A stretch of DNA of 64,000 bases from contig NZ_JBAJEY010000005.1 of the NCBI RefSeq assembly GCF_039822285.1, positions 152,736-216,735 on the forward strand, in the 5' to 3' direction. Positions 27,377-36,079 of this stretch are shown piece after piece. The translations under genes were made by a program, and so were the position numbers. The notes under the pieces are model-generated. The model was not told the DNA's origin, did no database searches, and saw only the letters and a program-made list of their open reading frames with translations. Within the stretch, counting starts at the first letter, position 1; the number at the start of each line of letters is the position of its first letter. This stretch comes from Thiofaba sp039822285 (GTDB lineage Bacteria > Pseudomonadota > Gammaproteobacteria > Halothiobacillales > Halothiobacillaceae).

Positions 27377-28603
27377 TCAGATCCGGAAACCGAACAAGGT
27401 GACGTCGTCGCGCCGTGGCTGTTCACCCTGGTAGTCGCGGAAGGCCCGCATGATGCGTTCGCCCTGCTCAGCGAGCGGTAGCGCGCGGTGCTCGAGCAGC
27501 ATCCCGCGCAGGCGCCTCTTGCCGAAGGCGATGCGCTTGGGGCCGCCTACCTGGTCGATCACGCCATCGGTGGTGATGAACACACCAGTCCCGGGCTCGA
27601 GCACCTGGGCCCGGTTGGTCCAGGCGTGCGCCATCGGCGTAGTGCGGTAGCCGACCCCCATGCGATCGCCATCGAGCTGCGCCACATCCACGGCCCCGGG
27701 CGCCAGCACGAACAGGGGGGTCTTGGCCCCCGCCCAGGTCAGGCTGCGAGTGGCATGGTCGAACCAGAGGAAGGCGGCGTCCATGCCATCGTCCGACCCC
27801 TCCCCATCTTCGCCATCCTGGGCCAGGGATGCCTTGACCATGCGGTTCATCTCGCCCAGCACCCGCGCCGGATCGCGCGGATCGCCGTGCGCCAGCAGGC
27901 GGTCAAGATAGGAGGCCGTGATCAGGGTCATGAAGGCCCCCGGCACGCCATGGCCGGTGCAGTCGATGACCGCGGCGAAGAAGCCGTCCGCAAAGCTGCG
28001 GAAGACGAAGAAGTCCCCCCCGACCACGTCGCGCGGCTCCCAGTGCAGCAGATGGTCGGGCAGGGTGGCGGCCAGTTCCAGGCGCGAGGGGCGCAGGAAG
28101 GATTTCTGGATCACGCTCGCGTAGTCGATGCTCTCCATCACCAGGCGGTTCTTCTCCGCCTGCAGGTTGGTCACCGCACTCACCAGGTCGAAACCTGTCG
28201 CGGCGCCGAGGTAGCGTCCGTTATCGACGATGATGAAGCCGTCGGAGAGCGCCTTGCTGCCGGCCGCCAGGACCTGGAAGCTGAGCTCTTGAATCGGCGT
28301 ATGCGCCTCGACGGTGAGCGGGCGCTTGTCCATGAACGCGATGCAGCTCTTGCGCCCGTAGATCTCGCGCACGAAGGGCCGCGCCATCTCGTTCATGAAG
28401 ATGTTGCGATTGATGATGCCAAGCGGCTGGTCCGCCTCCACCACCGGCAGTCCGATGAGTTCGGCATGCTCGTGGAAGAGATGCATGACGTCCTCGTTAT
28501 GCTGCGCGGGGCAGGCCGTGGGGACGTCCAGCTTGAGGTCCAGCGCGCAGCGCGGCAGGGACGCCGGGCGCGTGATCGGCGGAGGGGTGCTGGCGTGCAG
28601 CAT
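27377..28603 (-). CDS. CBS-domain PP2C/SpoIIE phosphatase, SiaA-like
   Basis: The 408-residue protein joins an N-terminal CBS pair (about residues 20-150, with LIGLPVVEADQPLGIINRN and GFIIVDNGRYLGAATGFDLV) to a SpoIIE-type PP2C domain (residues about 190-408; DVVGGDFFVF, VIDCTGHGVPGAFMT, FITTDGVIDQVGG, RRDDVTLFGF), in which the metal-binding aspartates are visible. It heads a siaB-siaC-siaD operon and so occupies the SiaA position. Pseudomonas SiaA instead has a membrane HAMP sensor. The soluble CBS pair suggests sensing of an adenine nucleotide, which is inference. Confidence 0.87.
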   Translation of the reverse strand: MLHASTPPPITRPASLPRCALDLKLDVPTACPAQHNEDVMHLFHEHAELIGLPVVEADQPLGIINRNIFMNEMARPFVREIYGRKSCIAFMDKRPLTVEAHTPIQELSFQVLAAGSKALSDGFIIVDNGRYLGAATGFDLVSAVTNLQAEKNRLVMESIDYASVIQKSFLRPSRLELAATLPDHLLHWEPRDVVGGDFFVFRSFADGFFAAVIDCTGHGVPGAFMTLITASYLDRLLAHGDPRDPARVLGEMNRMVKASLAQDGEDGEGSDDGMDAAFLWFDHATRSLTWAGAKTPLFVLAPGAVDVAQLDGDRMGVGYRTTPMAHAWTNRAQVLEPGTGVFITTDGVIDQVGGPKRIAFGKRRLRGMLLEHRALPLAEQGERIMRAFRDYQGEQPRRDDVTLFGFRI

Positions 28604-28728
28604 GGCGGTCTCGCTCTCCGTGGAGGATGGCGGGGATGGCTATGCGCCCCCGCATGGAAAACTGAGCCGCCAAGGCTAGGCGTCAATGATGAAGTTTGCG
28701 TTACGCCTCGATGACACCCAGAGAGGGG

Positions 28729-28998
28729 TTACTCGGGTGCGACATACCCTTCCGGCTTGGCCGAGCCCTCGCCGAAGAAGAACTTCTCCATCTCCTGCTC
28801 GAGGAATTTGCGCGCCTTGGGATCGACCGGGGTGAGACGGTACTCGTTGATCAGCATGGTCTGGTGACGCAGCCATTCCTGCCAGGCCTGCTTGCTGACG
28901 TTGTCGAAGATGCGCTGCCCGAGTTCACCGAAGTACGGCGGGCGGTCGAGGCCCTCGGCCTCCTGCTTCAGACGGGCGCAATGCACCATGCGGGTCAT
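28729..28998 (-). CDS. yggX: Fe(2+)-trafficking protein YggX
   Basis: The 89-residue protein matches YggX: the N-terminal Cys (MVHC), EAEGLDRPPYFGELGQRI, SKQAWQEWLRHQTMLINEYRL and EQEMEKFFFGEG. YggX protects iron-sulfur proteins from oxidative damage and moves iron in the cytoplasm. It overlaps the mutY stop by four bases (ATGA), the usual arrangement in gammaproteobacteria, and the pairing with the iron-sulfur glycosylase MutY makes functional sense. Confidence 0.96.
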   Translation of the reverse strand: MTRMVHCARLKQEAEGLDRPPYFGELGQRIFDNVSKQAWQEWLRHQTMLINEYRLTPVDPKARKFLEQEMEKFFFGEGSAKPEGYVAPE

Positions 28999-30032
28999 GT
29001 GGGTTTCCTCTTGCAGTATTGCTGGATGATTCGCTGCACCGGCGCGGGGAGGCCGGGCGGGGGATGAGCGGGGTTATACCAGAGCCGCCCCCCCTCATCC
29101 ATGACCCGGACGACAGGGTCTTTCAGGCGCGCCCGGCGCGGCTCGATGTCCAGGTGATAGTGGCTGAAGGTGTGGCGCAGCACCGGCAGCGACTCGCCAA
29201 ACACGAGCCCGAGCCGCTCTGGGCAGTCCGCGGCATCCTCCGCCGAACACTCGGGCAGGCTGTACAGTCCGGGCCAGACGCCGACCGGCGGGCGGCGTTC
29301 GAGCAGTACGCCCGCCTCGCCCTCGATCAGCAGCATCACCGTGCGCCGCACCGGCAGGACCTTGCGCGGGCGCGGGGTGGGCAGCTCATCCACCCGTCCT
29401 GCTTGCAGGGCAGCGCAGTCCACCTGCTGCGGGCAGCGTCCACAGGCCGGGTTCTTCGGGCTGCAGACGGTGGCGCCGAGGTCCATGATCGCCTGGGTGT
29501 AGTCGGCCACCCGCTCACGCGGGGTGTGCGCCTCGGCCTTGTGCCAGAGCGCGCGCTCCACAAGCCCCTCGCCCGGCCAACCCTCGATGCCGTGATAGCG
29601 CGCCAGCACCCGCTTCACGTTGCCATCGAGGATGGCATGCGGCAGGCCATAGGCCTGGGCGAGGATGGCCGCGGCGGTGGAGCGGCCGAGCCCCGGCAGG
29701 GCCATGGCGGCCTCGAGATTCTGCGGGAACCGGCCCCCATGGTGCTCGACCACATGGCGCGCGGCGGCGTGCAGGAAACGGGCGCGGCGGTAGTAGCCCA
29801 GCCCGGCCCAGTGGGCCAGCACCTCATCCTCATCGGCCGCGGCCAGCGTGGCGATGTCCGGAAAGCGCGCCATGAAGCGGGCGAAATAGGGGATGACCGT
29901 CGCCACCTGGGTCTGCTGCAGCATCACCTCGGCCACCCACACCCGCCAAGGCTCGCGCGGATGCTGCCAGGGCAGGTCATGACGGCCGTGCGTATCCCAC
30001 CAGCTGAGAAGGCGGCTGGCAAAGGTATCCAT
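28995..30032 (-). CDS. mutY: A/G-specific adenine glycosylase MutY
   Basis: MutY removes adenine mispaired with 8-oxoguanine. The 345-residue product has the HhH-GPD fold with EVMLQQTQV (catalytic Glu), LPGLGRSTAAAI, LDGNVKRVLAR and YTQAIMDLGA, then the iron-sulfur motif CX6CX2CX5C (VCSPKNPACGRCPQQVDC), and a C-terminal Nudix-like domain from about residue 225. Length is typical. The start overlaps the stop of the AsmA gene by one base (TGATG), and its end overlaps yggX. Confidence 0.96.
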   Translation of the reverse strand: MDTFASRLLSWWDTHGRHDLPWQHPREPWRVWVAEVMLQQTQVATVIPYFARFMARFPDIATLAAADEDEVLAHWAGLGYYRRARFLHAAARHVVEHHGGRFPQNLEAAMALPGLGRSTAAAILAQAYGLPHAILDGNVKRVLARYHGIEGWPGEGLVERALWHKAEAHTPRERVADYTQAIMDLGATVCSPKNPACGRCPQQVDCAALQAGRVDELPTPRPRKVLPVRRTVMLLIEGEAGVLLERRPPVGVWPGLYSLPECSAEDAADCPERLGLVFGESLPVLRHTFSHYHLDIEPRRARLKDPVVRVMDEGGRLWYNPAHPPPGLPAPVQRIIQQYCKRKPT

Positions 30033-32413
30033 CAGCGCCCGATCAACCCCTTCAGCAGGTCCTGCACGGGCGGGACCGCGGGGGCCGGCTGGGCTGGCTC
30101 CTGCGGTGTCGAACCGGACGGGGCCGGTACGCCGAGTCGCTTCTGCAGCTCCTCGCCCACGCGCTTCTCAACCTCCTTCTTCGCCCGCTCTTCCACCACC
30201 TTGCCAAGATCCACGCTGTAGGAGGGGTCGCTGAGCGAGCCGCTGATCTTGAGCGGAATGGGCACCCCGCGCAGGTTGGCCAACTCCTTGCCCCCCTGCC
30301 CGGTGGCGGTCTGCACCACGGTCACGGTCAGGCCGTAGTCGATGCCGTTTTTGGGCAGGTCGATGACCCCGGCGCCCTGCACGCGTAAGAGCGGCGACTT
30401 GCCGTCGAGGTCCGGGTTGTGGATCACCCCGTTGGCGATGGTCGCGCTGCCGGAGAGTTCGGTGAAATCGGTCTGCGCAGGCTCGGGCGGCGGGGCGGGC
30501 TGGCCCTTGAGGGCGGCATCCGCGCGGCGCAACAGCTGGCCGATGTTCACCCCCTTGAGGGCCCCGTCAAAGAAACGCGCGCGCGCCGTGCCGTCGAGCC
30601 CGGCCTTGAGGGCGTTCACCGAAGCGCCGCGCGTGCGCAGGTCGAAGTTCAGTTCGCCGTGGCCACTCAGGCGATCGCTTTCGGCAAACTGGCGCAGGAT
30701 AGCGCCCACATCCACCCCCGAGGCCCGACCCGCCGCCCGCCACAGCGGGGTCTGACCGCGCACGTCCAGCCCACCGCGGGTCTCGAACTGACCATCGAAG
30801 GCCCGCCCGCTCAAGGTGTCGATGGCAAGATCTCCGCCCCGGGCCTTGCCGGCCAGCCGCAGCTCGCGCACGTCGACGCGCTGCACGGTCAGGTGCGCCA
30901 CGCGCAGGTTCGCCTGGCCGCTCAAGTCGCGAAGCCAAGCTACCGGCAGATCAATCGGCGTATCGGCCCCCGGCCCCGGCGCGGGGCTGCCACCGCCCTC
31001 CTTGGGCGGGGTCGGGGCGGCCTGCGGCTTGGGCGGCAGGTAGCGGTCGACATTCAGCCGGTCGAGGGCGAGATCGGCGCTGAGCCCGCCCTTGCCTGCC
31101 CCGACGCTGCCCTGGGCGCGGGTCTCATCCACCCGCGCTTCCAGTGCGTTCAGGCGCAGGCTGCCGTCGCTGAAGACCACGTCCGCCTTCGCCCCGGCCT
31201 GGACCAGGGTACCCTCAGGCAGCCCGGCGAGGGGGCGCCCATGCGCGGCGAGCCAGGCACGCGGATTGAAGTCGGCCACATCCAGATGGCCGGCAAAGTG
31301 CGGGGTGGCCTTGAGCCCCTCGAGCCGGCCGGCAAGGCTTGCGCGCAGGCCCTCGGCGTCGACGGCAAGGCGCGTGAGCTGAGCGGTGCCCGCGGCCCCA
31401 TCCAGCGCCCCCTCGCCTGTCAGCCGGGCATTCACACCCTTGCCGCCGAGGCCCGCGCCTTCAGCGTGCAGCTCGCCCGCAAGCGACGCCAGCGTGAGGC
31501 GTAGGGGCGCGAGTTCGCCCGAAAGCCCCAGGTTCAGTTTCGCATCCAAAAGCTCGAGCGGGGCCGGGCCGTTGGTCAGGCGCACCTCGAGCGCGAGGGG
31601 CTCGCCGGTCAGCGCAAGGTTTTCATCCGCGACGCCCAGCCGCTCGGAGCGGGCCTTGAACACCAGCCGGCCGATCCCCCCCGGCAGGTGCGCCCCCTCG
31701 CCCTCGAGGCGAAGGCCGCTCACCTCGAGGGCAGGCTGGTCAGGATCGACCTTCATCCGCCCGGCAAGGCGCAGCTGTCCTTCAAGTTTTTTATCCACCT
31801 GGCGAATGCCCGCCTCAAGGCTCAGGTCGAAGGGCTTGCCCGGCTCAAGGCGGCCAGTGGTCAGCTCGAGCGGGGCGATGCGCCAGACCTCGCCGGTGGT
31901 GCCATCGCGGAAGCTGACCTCGGCCTGTTTCAGGCTAAGCCCGCCCAGCAGCAGGCCGAAGCCGGTCGGCGTGCCACCGGCCGGGGCCGGCGTTGCGGCC
32001 GCAGGCTGCGGCGCGGGGGCCTGCGGGACCAGCTGCCAGTTGGTGCGGCCATCCTTGCGGCGCTCGAGGAACAGTTTTAGGCCGTTTACGGCCACCTCAT
32101 TCACCTCCAGCCGCCGCTCGAGCAAGGGCAGCGGCTGGACGCCGAGCACCAGGCTCTCGGCCTCGGCGAACCAGGGATCGGTGAAGCCTTCCGCGTTGCC
32201 AAGACTCACCCTCTCGGCGTGCAGGCCGAGCACCGGCCACAGGCTGAGGCTCAGCTCGCCGCCGAGATGCAGCTCGCGGCCAAGATGCTGCTTGGCGAGC
32301 GCCTCGATCTCGGGCTTGTAGCGGTTGGCATCGAAGGTGGCGACGAACACGGCGAGTCCCGCGATGGCGAGCACCACCACGCCCAACACCCCCAGTAACA
32401 CGCGCTTGATCAT
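30032..32413 (-). CDS. AsmA family envelope protein
   Basis: The 793-residue product begins with a membrane anchor (LLGVLGVVVLAIAGLAVFVATFDANRYKPEIEALAK at residues about 5-40) and continues as a long AsmA/DUF748-type beta-rich protein, with the C-terminal AsmA-like segment (FDLRTRGASVNALKAGLDGTARARFFDGALKGVNIGQLLRRADAAL). Such proteins are thought to bridge the envelope and move phospholipids to the outer membrane. It precedes mutY and shares one base with it. Prolines and glycines cluster in two linkers (about residues 130-150 and 460-480). Confidence 0.88.
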   Translation of the reverse strand: MIKRVLLGVLGVVVLAIAGLAVFVATFDANRYKPEIEALAKQHLGRELHLGGELSLSLWPVLGLHAERVSLGNAEGFTDPWFAEAESLVLGVQPLPLLERRLEVNEVAVNGLKLFLERRKDGRTNWQLVPQAPAPQPAAATPAPAGGTPTGFGLLLGGLSLKQAEVSFRDGTTGEVWRIAPLELTTGRLEPGKPFDLSLEAGIRQVDKKLEGQLRLAGRMKVDPDQPALEVSGLRLEGEGAHLPGGIGRLVFKARSERLGVADENLALTGEPLALEVRLTNGPAPLELLDAKLNLGLSGELAPLRLTLASLAGELHAEGAGLGGKGVNARLTGEGALDGAAGTAQLTRLAVDAEGLRASLAGRLEGLKATPHFAGHLDVADFNPRAWLAAHGRPLAGLPEGTLVQAGAKADVVFSDGSLRLNALEARVDETRAQGSVGAGKGGLSADLALDRLNVDRYLPPKPQAAPTPPKEGGGSPAPGPGADTPIDLPVAWLRDLSGQANLRVAHLTVQRVDVRELRLAGKARGGDLAIDTLSGRAFDGQFETRGGLDVRGQTPLWRAAGRASGVDVGAILRQFAESDRLSGHGELNFDLRTRGASVNALKAGLDGTARARFFDGALKGVNIGQLLRRADAALKGQPAPPPEPAQTDFTELSGSATIANGVIHNPDLDGKSPLLRVQGAGVIDLPKNGIDYGLTVTVVQTATGQGGKELANLRGVPIPLKISGSLSDPSYSVDLGKVVEERAKKEVEKRVGEELQKRLGVPAPSGSTPQEPAQPAPAVPPVQDLLKGLIGR

Positions 32414-32491
32414 CCCCCCTCCCCTGCCCTTGCGGACGGCATATTTCTCCCCTCATGATAGCTGCATCCTTCGCCGCTGACGGACACGGCC

Positions 32492-33559
32492 ATGAATCTG
32501 CGCGACCTCTTTGACCGCCTGCTGCACGGGGCCAAGACCACCGCCCGCCTCTACCACCCGCGCACCATGCGTGAGCGCGGCTTGCTGTGGAGCGCCGGTC
32601 TGCTTGGGGCGACCTACGTGGTGGTGGTGACCGTGCTCGCCATCCGCTGGAGCATGGCCCCGGCGGAATTCGACGTAAACGAGGCCGCCCGCGCGCACAT
32701 GGCCTCGAGCCAGCAGGCGCCGGTCACCGGCCAGGTCATGACCGGCACCCTGATCGAGGTCGCCCGCACCCTGCTCGACAAGCCGGGCGGCTACCTCTCC
32801 AACGACATCACCCCGCCCGGCGTGCTGATCGACAACATGCCCAACTGGGAATTCGGCGTGCTGGTGCAGGTGCGCGACCTCGCGCGCGCGCTGCGTAACG
32901 ACTTCTCCCGTTCGCAGTCGCAGTCGGTGGAGGATCGGGACCTGATCATCGCCGAGCCGCTGTTCAACTTCGACAACGCCTCGTGGATGCTGCCCTCGAC
33001 CGAGGGCGAGTACCGCAAGGCCATCCGCGCCCTGGAGCGTTACGACCTGCGCCTGGGCGATGGGGATGCCACGGACGCCCAGTTCTACGCCCGCGCGGAC
33101 AACCTGCGCGACTGGCTGGGGATGGTGGAGAAGCGCCTCGGCTCCCTGTCGCAACGTCTCTCCGCCAGCGTCGGCCAGGTGCGGGTGAACACCGACCTCT
33201 CGGGCGATGAGGCCGCGCGCCAGTCCACCGCCACCCCCGGCCAGCTGATGGTGCGCACCCCCTGGTACCAGGTGGATGACGTGTTCTTCGAGGCGCGCGG
33301 CGCCACCTGGGCCCTGCTGCACTTTCTGCGCGCGGCGGAGGTCGATTTCGCCACGGTGCTGGAGAAGAAGAACGCGCTGGTCAGCCTCAGGCAGATCATC
33401 CGCGAACTGGAGGCCAGCCAGGCCACGGTCTGGAGCCCCGTCATCCTCAACGGCAGCGGCTTCGGCTTTGTCGCCAACCACTCGCTGGTGATGGCATCCT
33501 ATGTCTCGCGCGCCAATGCCGCGGTCATCGACCTGCGCAACCTTTTGGCGCAGGGCTGA
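32492..33559 (+). CDS. DUF2333 family membrane protein
   Basis: The 355-residue protein has one membrane segment near the N terminus (residues about 35-55, SAGLLGATYVVVVTVLAIRW) and a long C-terminal domain matching the DUF2333 family of gammaproteobacteria (LLDKPGGYLSNDITPPGVLIDNMPNWEFGVLVQVRDLARALRNDFSRSQSQS). The family is uncharacterised. It is divergent from the AsmA gene, with 78 bases between the start codons, so the two may share a regulatory region. Confidence 0.87.
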   Translation: MNLRDLFDRLLHGAKTTARLYHPRTMRERGLLWSAGLLGATYVVVVTVLAIRWSMAPAEFDVNEAARAHMASSQQAPVTGQVMTGTLIEVARTLLDKPGGYLSNDITPPGVLIDNMPNWEFGVLVQVRDLARALRNDFSRSQSQSVEDRDLIIAEPLFNFDNASWMLPSTEGEYRKAIRALERYDLRLGDGDATDAQFYARADNLRDWLGMVEKRLGSLSQRLSASVGQVRVNTDLSGDEAARQSTATPGQLMVRTPWYQVDDVFFEARGATWALLHFLRAAEVDFATVLEKKNALVSLRQIIRELEASQATVWSPVILNGSGFGFVANHSLVMASYVSRANAAVIDLRNLLAQG

Positions 33560-33641
33560 TATTTAGTTTTGACTGCGTCATAAGTGAGGGGTGACTCTGA
33601 CTTGGCCTCGAGGTGATGGAGCCTGATCCGGGCGATGTGGG

Positions 33642-33770
33642 TTTCACCCTCTCCCCCAGCCCCTCCCCCCTCGAGGGGGAGGGGAGAAAGACATGCCCCA
33701 ACCGGGTACGCAGCCCGAAGATCGCATGTCCCCTCCCCCCTCGGGGGGAGGGTTAGGGAGAGGGGGCACC
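33642..33770. repeat. REP-like palindromes, C-rich family (two units) in a 309 bp gap
   Basis: The gap 33560-33868 has no gene. It holds two units of the C-rich palindrome: 33642-33690 (CCCTCTCCCCCAGCCCC...CTCGAGGGGGAGGGG) and 33728-33770 (CCCTCCCCCCTCGGGGGGAG then GGTTAGGGAGAGGGGG). The rest of the gap shows no promoter or terminator that can be called with confidence. Confidence 0.85.
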
Positions 33771-33868
33771 TCGGATCGCGGCGGTACGCCGCAAGGGATA
33801 TGGAACAACCTCGGGTTTGCCTTCTCTCCCCTCAACCTGTGACACAGTCAAATTAGGACCTCTGAAGC

Positions 33869-34096
33869 ATGATTTCGGTGAAATTCTTTGCCAGCCTGCG
33901 CGAGCGCGTGGGCAAGGCCGACATGACCCTTCCAGCCGCGGGCCTCGCCACGATTGCCGACGTGTGGGCCGCCGCCACCGACTTCGACATGCCGGCCAAT
34001 ACCCTGGTGGCGGTCAACCACGAGTACGTGGCCCGTGATGCCACGGTCAGGGACGGGGACGAGGTCGCCTTCTTCCCACCAGTCACGGGGGGCTGA
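33869..34096 (+). CDS. moaD: MoaD/ThiS-type sulfur carrier protein
   Basis: The 75-residue protein has the ubiquitin-like MoaD fold signature: MISVKFFASLRERVGKADMTL at the start, VAVNHEYV and DGDEVAFFPPVTGG at the end. The terminal GG is the site of adenylation and thiocarboxylation by a MoeB-like enzyme. MoaD supplies sulfur for molybdopterin. No other molybdenum cofactor gene is in the window, so assignment to MoaD rather than another carrier rests on sequence. It is followed after two bases by a GTG-started membrane protein gene. Confidence 0.88.
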   Translation: MISVKFFASLRERVGKADMTLPAAGLATIADVWAAATDFDMPANTLVAVNHEYVARDATVRDGDEVAFFPPVTGG

Positions 34097-34098
34097 GC

Positions 34099-34431
34099 GT
34101 GAGCCAGCAATGCCCGCCGGACTGGATCGAACGCCGCCTGCGCCAGGTCGCCCTCGGCCGCAAGCTGATCCTGGGCGGCCTCGTGGTGTGGCTTGCCGCC
34201 CTGGTGTGGCTGGTGGTGCAGCACCCGCTGATGACCAACCCGCTGCACCTGCTGCGCCAGCTCGAACAGAATGCAGTCGATTCCTCCACCCTGTCAGTGC
34301 TGGCCATGCTGACGCCACTGATGTTCGGCCTCATCGCCCTGCTGCTGCTCATCCTCCTGCTGTTCGGCCTCGGCTGCATGATCCAGGAGGGGCGGTTGCT
34401 CGGCTTGCTGCGGGAGAAGGATCGAGGCTGA
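34099..34431 (+). CDS. Small two-helix membrane protein, unknown function
   Basis: The 110-residue protein has two hydrophobic segments (about residues 23-42 and 72-95, the second a leucine-rich run) with a short polar tail. It starts at a GTG only two bases after the moaD stop, so translation is probably coupled. No family is recognised. Its place in a moaD operon may be incidental. The predicted topology puts both termini in the cytoplasm. Confidence 0.65.
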   Translation: MSQQCPPDWIERRLRQVALGRKLILGGLVVWLAALVWLVVQHPLMTNPLHLLRQLEQNAVDSSTLSVLAMLTPLMFGLIALLLLILLLFGLGCMIQEGRLLGLLREKDRG

Positions 34432-34473
34432 CAACACCGGGCCCATGGTCTATAGGGATATTTTGCGACCGTT

Positions 34474-34637
34474 GGGTACCTCGAGAAACCGTCACGAGCG
34501 GACAGAGTGCAAGGAGCCCCGCAGCGAATCCCCGAGACATATCAACATAGATAGGCGAGGGGTGAGCGGGCTTCGCCAGCTTCGCGTTAGGATGCGACGC
34601 AGCAATCTGCCCGCGCAGTAGGTTTCTCGAGGTACCC
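34474..34637. mobile_element. MITE-like element, copy A (164 bp)
   Basis: The element is bounded by perfect 17 bp terminal inverted repeats (GGGTACCTCGAGAAACC at 34474-34490 and its complement at 34621-34637). Its interior matches the element at 56519-56654 closely (GTCACGAGCGG, AGTGCAAGG, CCCCGCAGCGAA, GGCGAGGGGTGAGCGGGCTT and CAGTAGGTTT). Copy A has about 24 more bases before the right end. It has no transposase and no clear target-site duplication. It lies in the gap between the membrane-protein gene and the glycogen-binding-domain gene. Confidence 0.82.
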
Positions 34638-34702
34638 TGTTCATGCCCCTGTCACAGACTTGGGTTTGAGTAAGGTCGCCCGATCGACCTGGAGGATTCG
34701 CC

Positions 34703-35011
34703 ATGAGCCTTGCCAAGAAGTACCTCAAGACCCGCCCCATCTGCAAAGCCACCTTCACCCTTCCCCCCCTGCGCCACGATGGCGCAGAGAAGGTCAGCCT
34801 GATCGGCGACTTCAACGGCTGGGATGCCGACGCCATGCCCATGAAGCAGCGCAAGGACGGCAGCTGGAGCGTCGAGGTCGAGCTCGAACCGGGGCGCGAG
34901 TACCAGTTCCTCTACCAGCTCGGCGGCGAGCGGTACGCCAACGACGATGCCGCCGATGCCTACATCCCCAACCCCTTCGGCACCGGCGAGAACTCCGTCA
35001 TCCGCGTCTGA
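34703..35011 (+). CDS. Glycogen-binding (CBM48/AMPK1-like) domain protein
   Basis: The 102-residue product is a single carbohydrate-binding module: VSLIGDFNGWDADAMPMKQRKDGSWSVEVELEPGREYQFLYQLGGERY matches the isoamylase N-terminal/AMPK glycogen-binding fold, including the conserved Trp and the GDFNGWD loop. It has no catalytic domain. Stand-alone modules of this kind occur in many proteobacteria; their role is not settled but they may tether proteins to glycogen. A GGAGG precedes the ATG. The next gene is a sugar-phosphate mutarotase. Confidence 0.86.
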   Translation: MSLAKKYLKTRPICKATFTLPPLRHDGAEKVSLIGDFNGWDADAMPMKQRKDGSWSVEVELEPGREYQFLYQLGGERYANDDAADAYIPNPFGTGENSVIRV

Positions 35012-35071
35012 CCGCTCTCCCGGCGGCTCGCCCTCCTGTAAGATGAGGGCAAGCTTCACCAGGAGACCGCC

Positions 35072-35974
35072 ATGAGCACCATCGACGCCCTGAACGCATC
35101 CTTCGGCCAGGGCGATGCCCTGCACTTCATCACCGGTCCTGGCGGCCTGACCCAGGCGGTGCTGCGCGCCGAGGGGGCGGAGGCGCGCGTGCTGCTGCAG
35201 GGGGCGCAGGTCGTCCACTATCAGCCCGCCGGCTTCGGCCCGGTGATCTGGGTGAGCGATGAGGCGACCTTTCTCACCGGCAAGAGCGTGCGCGGCGGCG
35301 TGCCGGTCTGCTGGCCGTGGTTCGGCGCCACGACCGATGGCCGGCCGGCGCACGGTTTCGCCCGCAACCTCATGTGGCAGGTGGCGAACGGCGGGCTCGA
35401 GACCGGCGAGGTCTGGCTGACACTCGAGCTTTTGCCCTCGGAGGCCACTCGGAGCTTCTGGCCGCAGGACTTTCGCCTGAGCCTCGAGGTCCGTTTGGGG
35501 GCGAGCCTGCGCCTGACCCTCACCACCGAGCATCGCGGCGATGCGCCGTGCGAGATCACCCAGGGGCTGCACACCTACCTGCGGGTGGGCGACATCCGCG
35601 AGGCGGCCATCCTGGGCCTGGTCGACACCCCCTTCCTCGACAAGACCCGCGACATGATCCGCGACGTCCAGCACGAACAGGCCCTGCGCCTGACGGGCGA
35701 AACCGACCGCATCTACCTCGACACCTTGGCCGAGGTCATCGTCGAAGACCCGGTGCTGCACCGCCGCCTGCACGTGCGCAAGGAGGGCAGCCGTTCGACG
35801 GTGGTGTGGAACCCGTGGGAGACGAAGGCCGGCGCATTCCCGGACATGCGCGCGGACGAGTACCGTCACATGCTGTGCGTGGAGACCACCAATGCCGGGG
35901 AGGATCGCGTGCTGCTTCCGCCGGGCGGGGTGCATCGCCTGGTCAGCGAGATCTTCGCCTCGCCACTGGGGTGA
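35072..35974 (+). CDS. yeaD: D-hexose-6-phosphate mutarotase (YeaD-like)
   Basis: The 300-residue protein belongs to the aldose 1-epimerase superfamily in the YeaD branch, which converts the anomers of glucose-6-phosphate. Visible features are VRGGVPVCWPWFG, the HGFAR segment with a catalytic-type His, ITQGLHTYLRVGDI, and the C-terminal VETTNAGEDRVLLPPG that carries the catalytic Glu. AGGAGA stands nine bases before the ATG. The adjacent glycogen-binding gene is on the same strand, so sugar-phosphate and glycogen metabolism may be linked here, though this is inference. Confidence 0.92.
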   Translation: MSTIDALNASFGQGDALHFITGPGGLTQAVLRAEGAEARVLLQGAQVVHYQPAGFGPVIWVSDEATFLTGKSVRGGVPVCWPWFGATTDGRPAHGFARNLMWQVANGGLETGEVWLTLELLPSEATRSFWPQDFRLSLEVRLGASLRLTLTTEHRGDAPCEITQGLHTYLRVGDIREAAILGLVDTPFLDKTRDMIRDVQHEQALRLTGETDRIYLDTLAEVIVEDPVLHRRLHVRKEGSRSTVVWNPWETKAGAFPDMRADEYRHMLCVETTNAGEDRVLLPPGGVHRLVSEIFASPLG

Positions 35975-35992
35975 CCCCGGGGCACATCCTGC

Positions 35993-36055
35993 GTAGGAGC
36001 GGCGCCCCCGCCGCGATCGGAGGCCGGGGCATCGGCCCGGGGGCGGGCCTCCTAC
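35993..36055. repeat. REP-like palindrome, GTAGGAG family
   Basis: The element begins GTAGGAGCGGCGCCCCCGCC and ends GGGCGGGCCTCCTAC, so its two outer arms pair. Other copies are at 40740-40809, 48808-48870, 53572-53620 and 59033-59098. It lies just downstream of the mutarotase stop codon, between convergent genes, and could act as an RNA hairpin at the transcript ends. Confidence 0.85.
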
Positions 36056-36079
36056 AGCCCATCGCGCCGCCCCTGGGCC

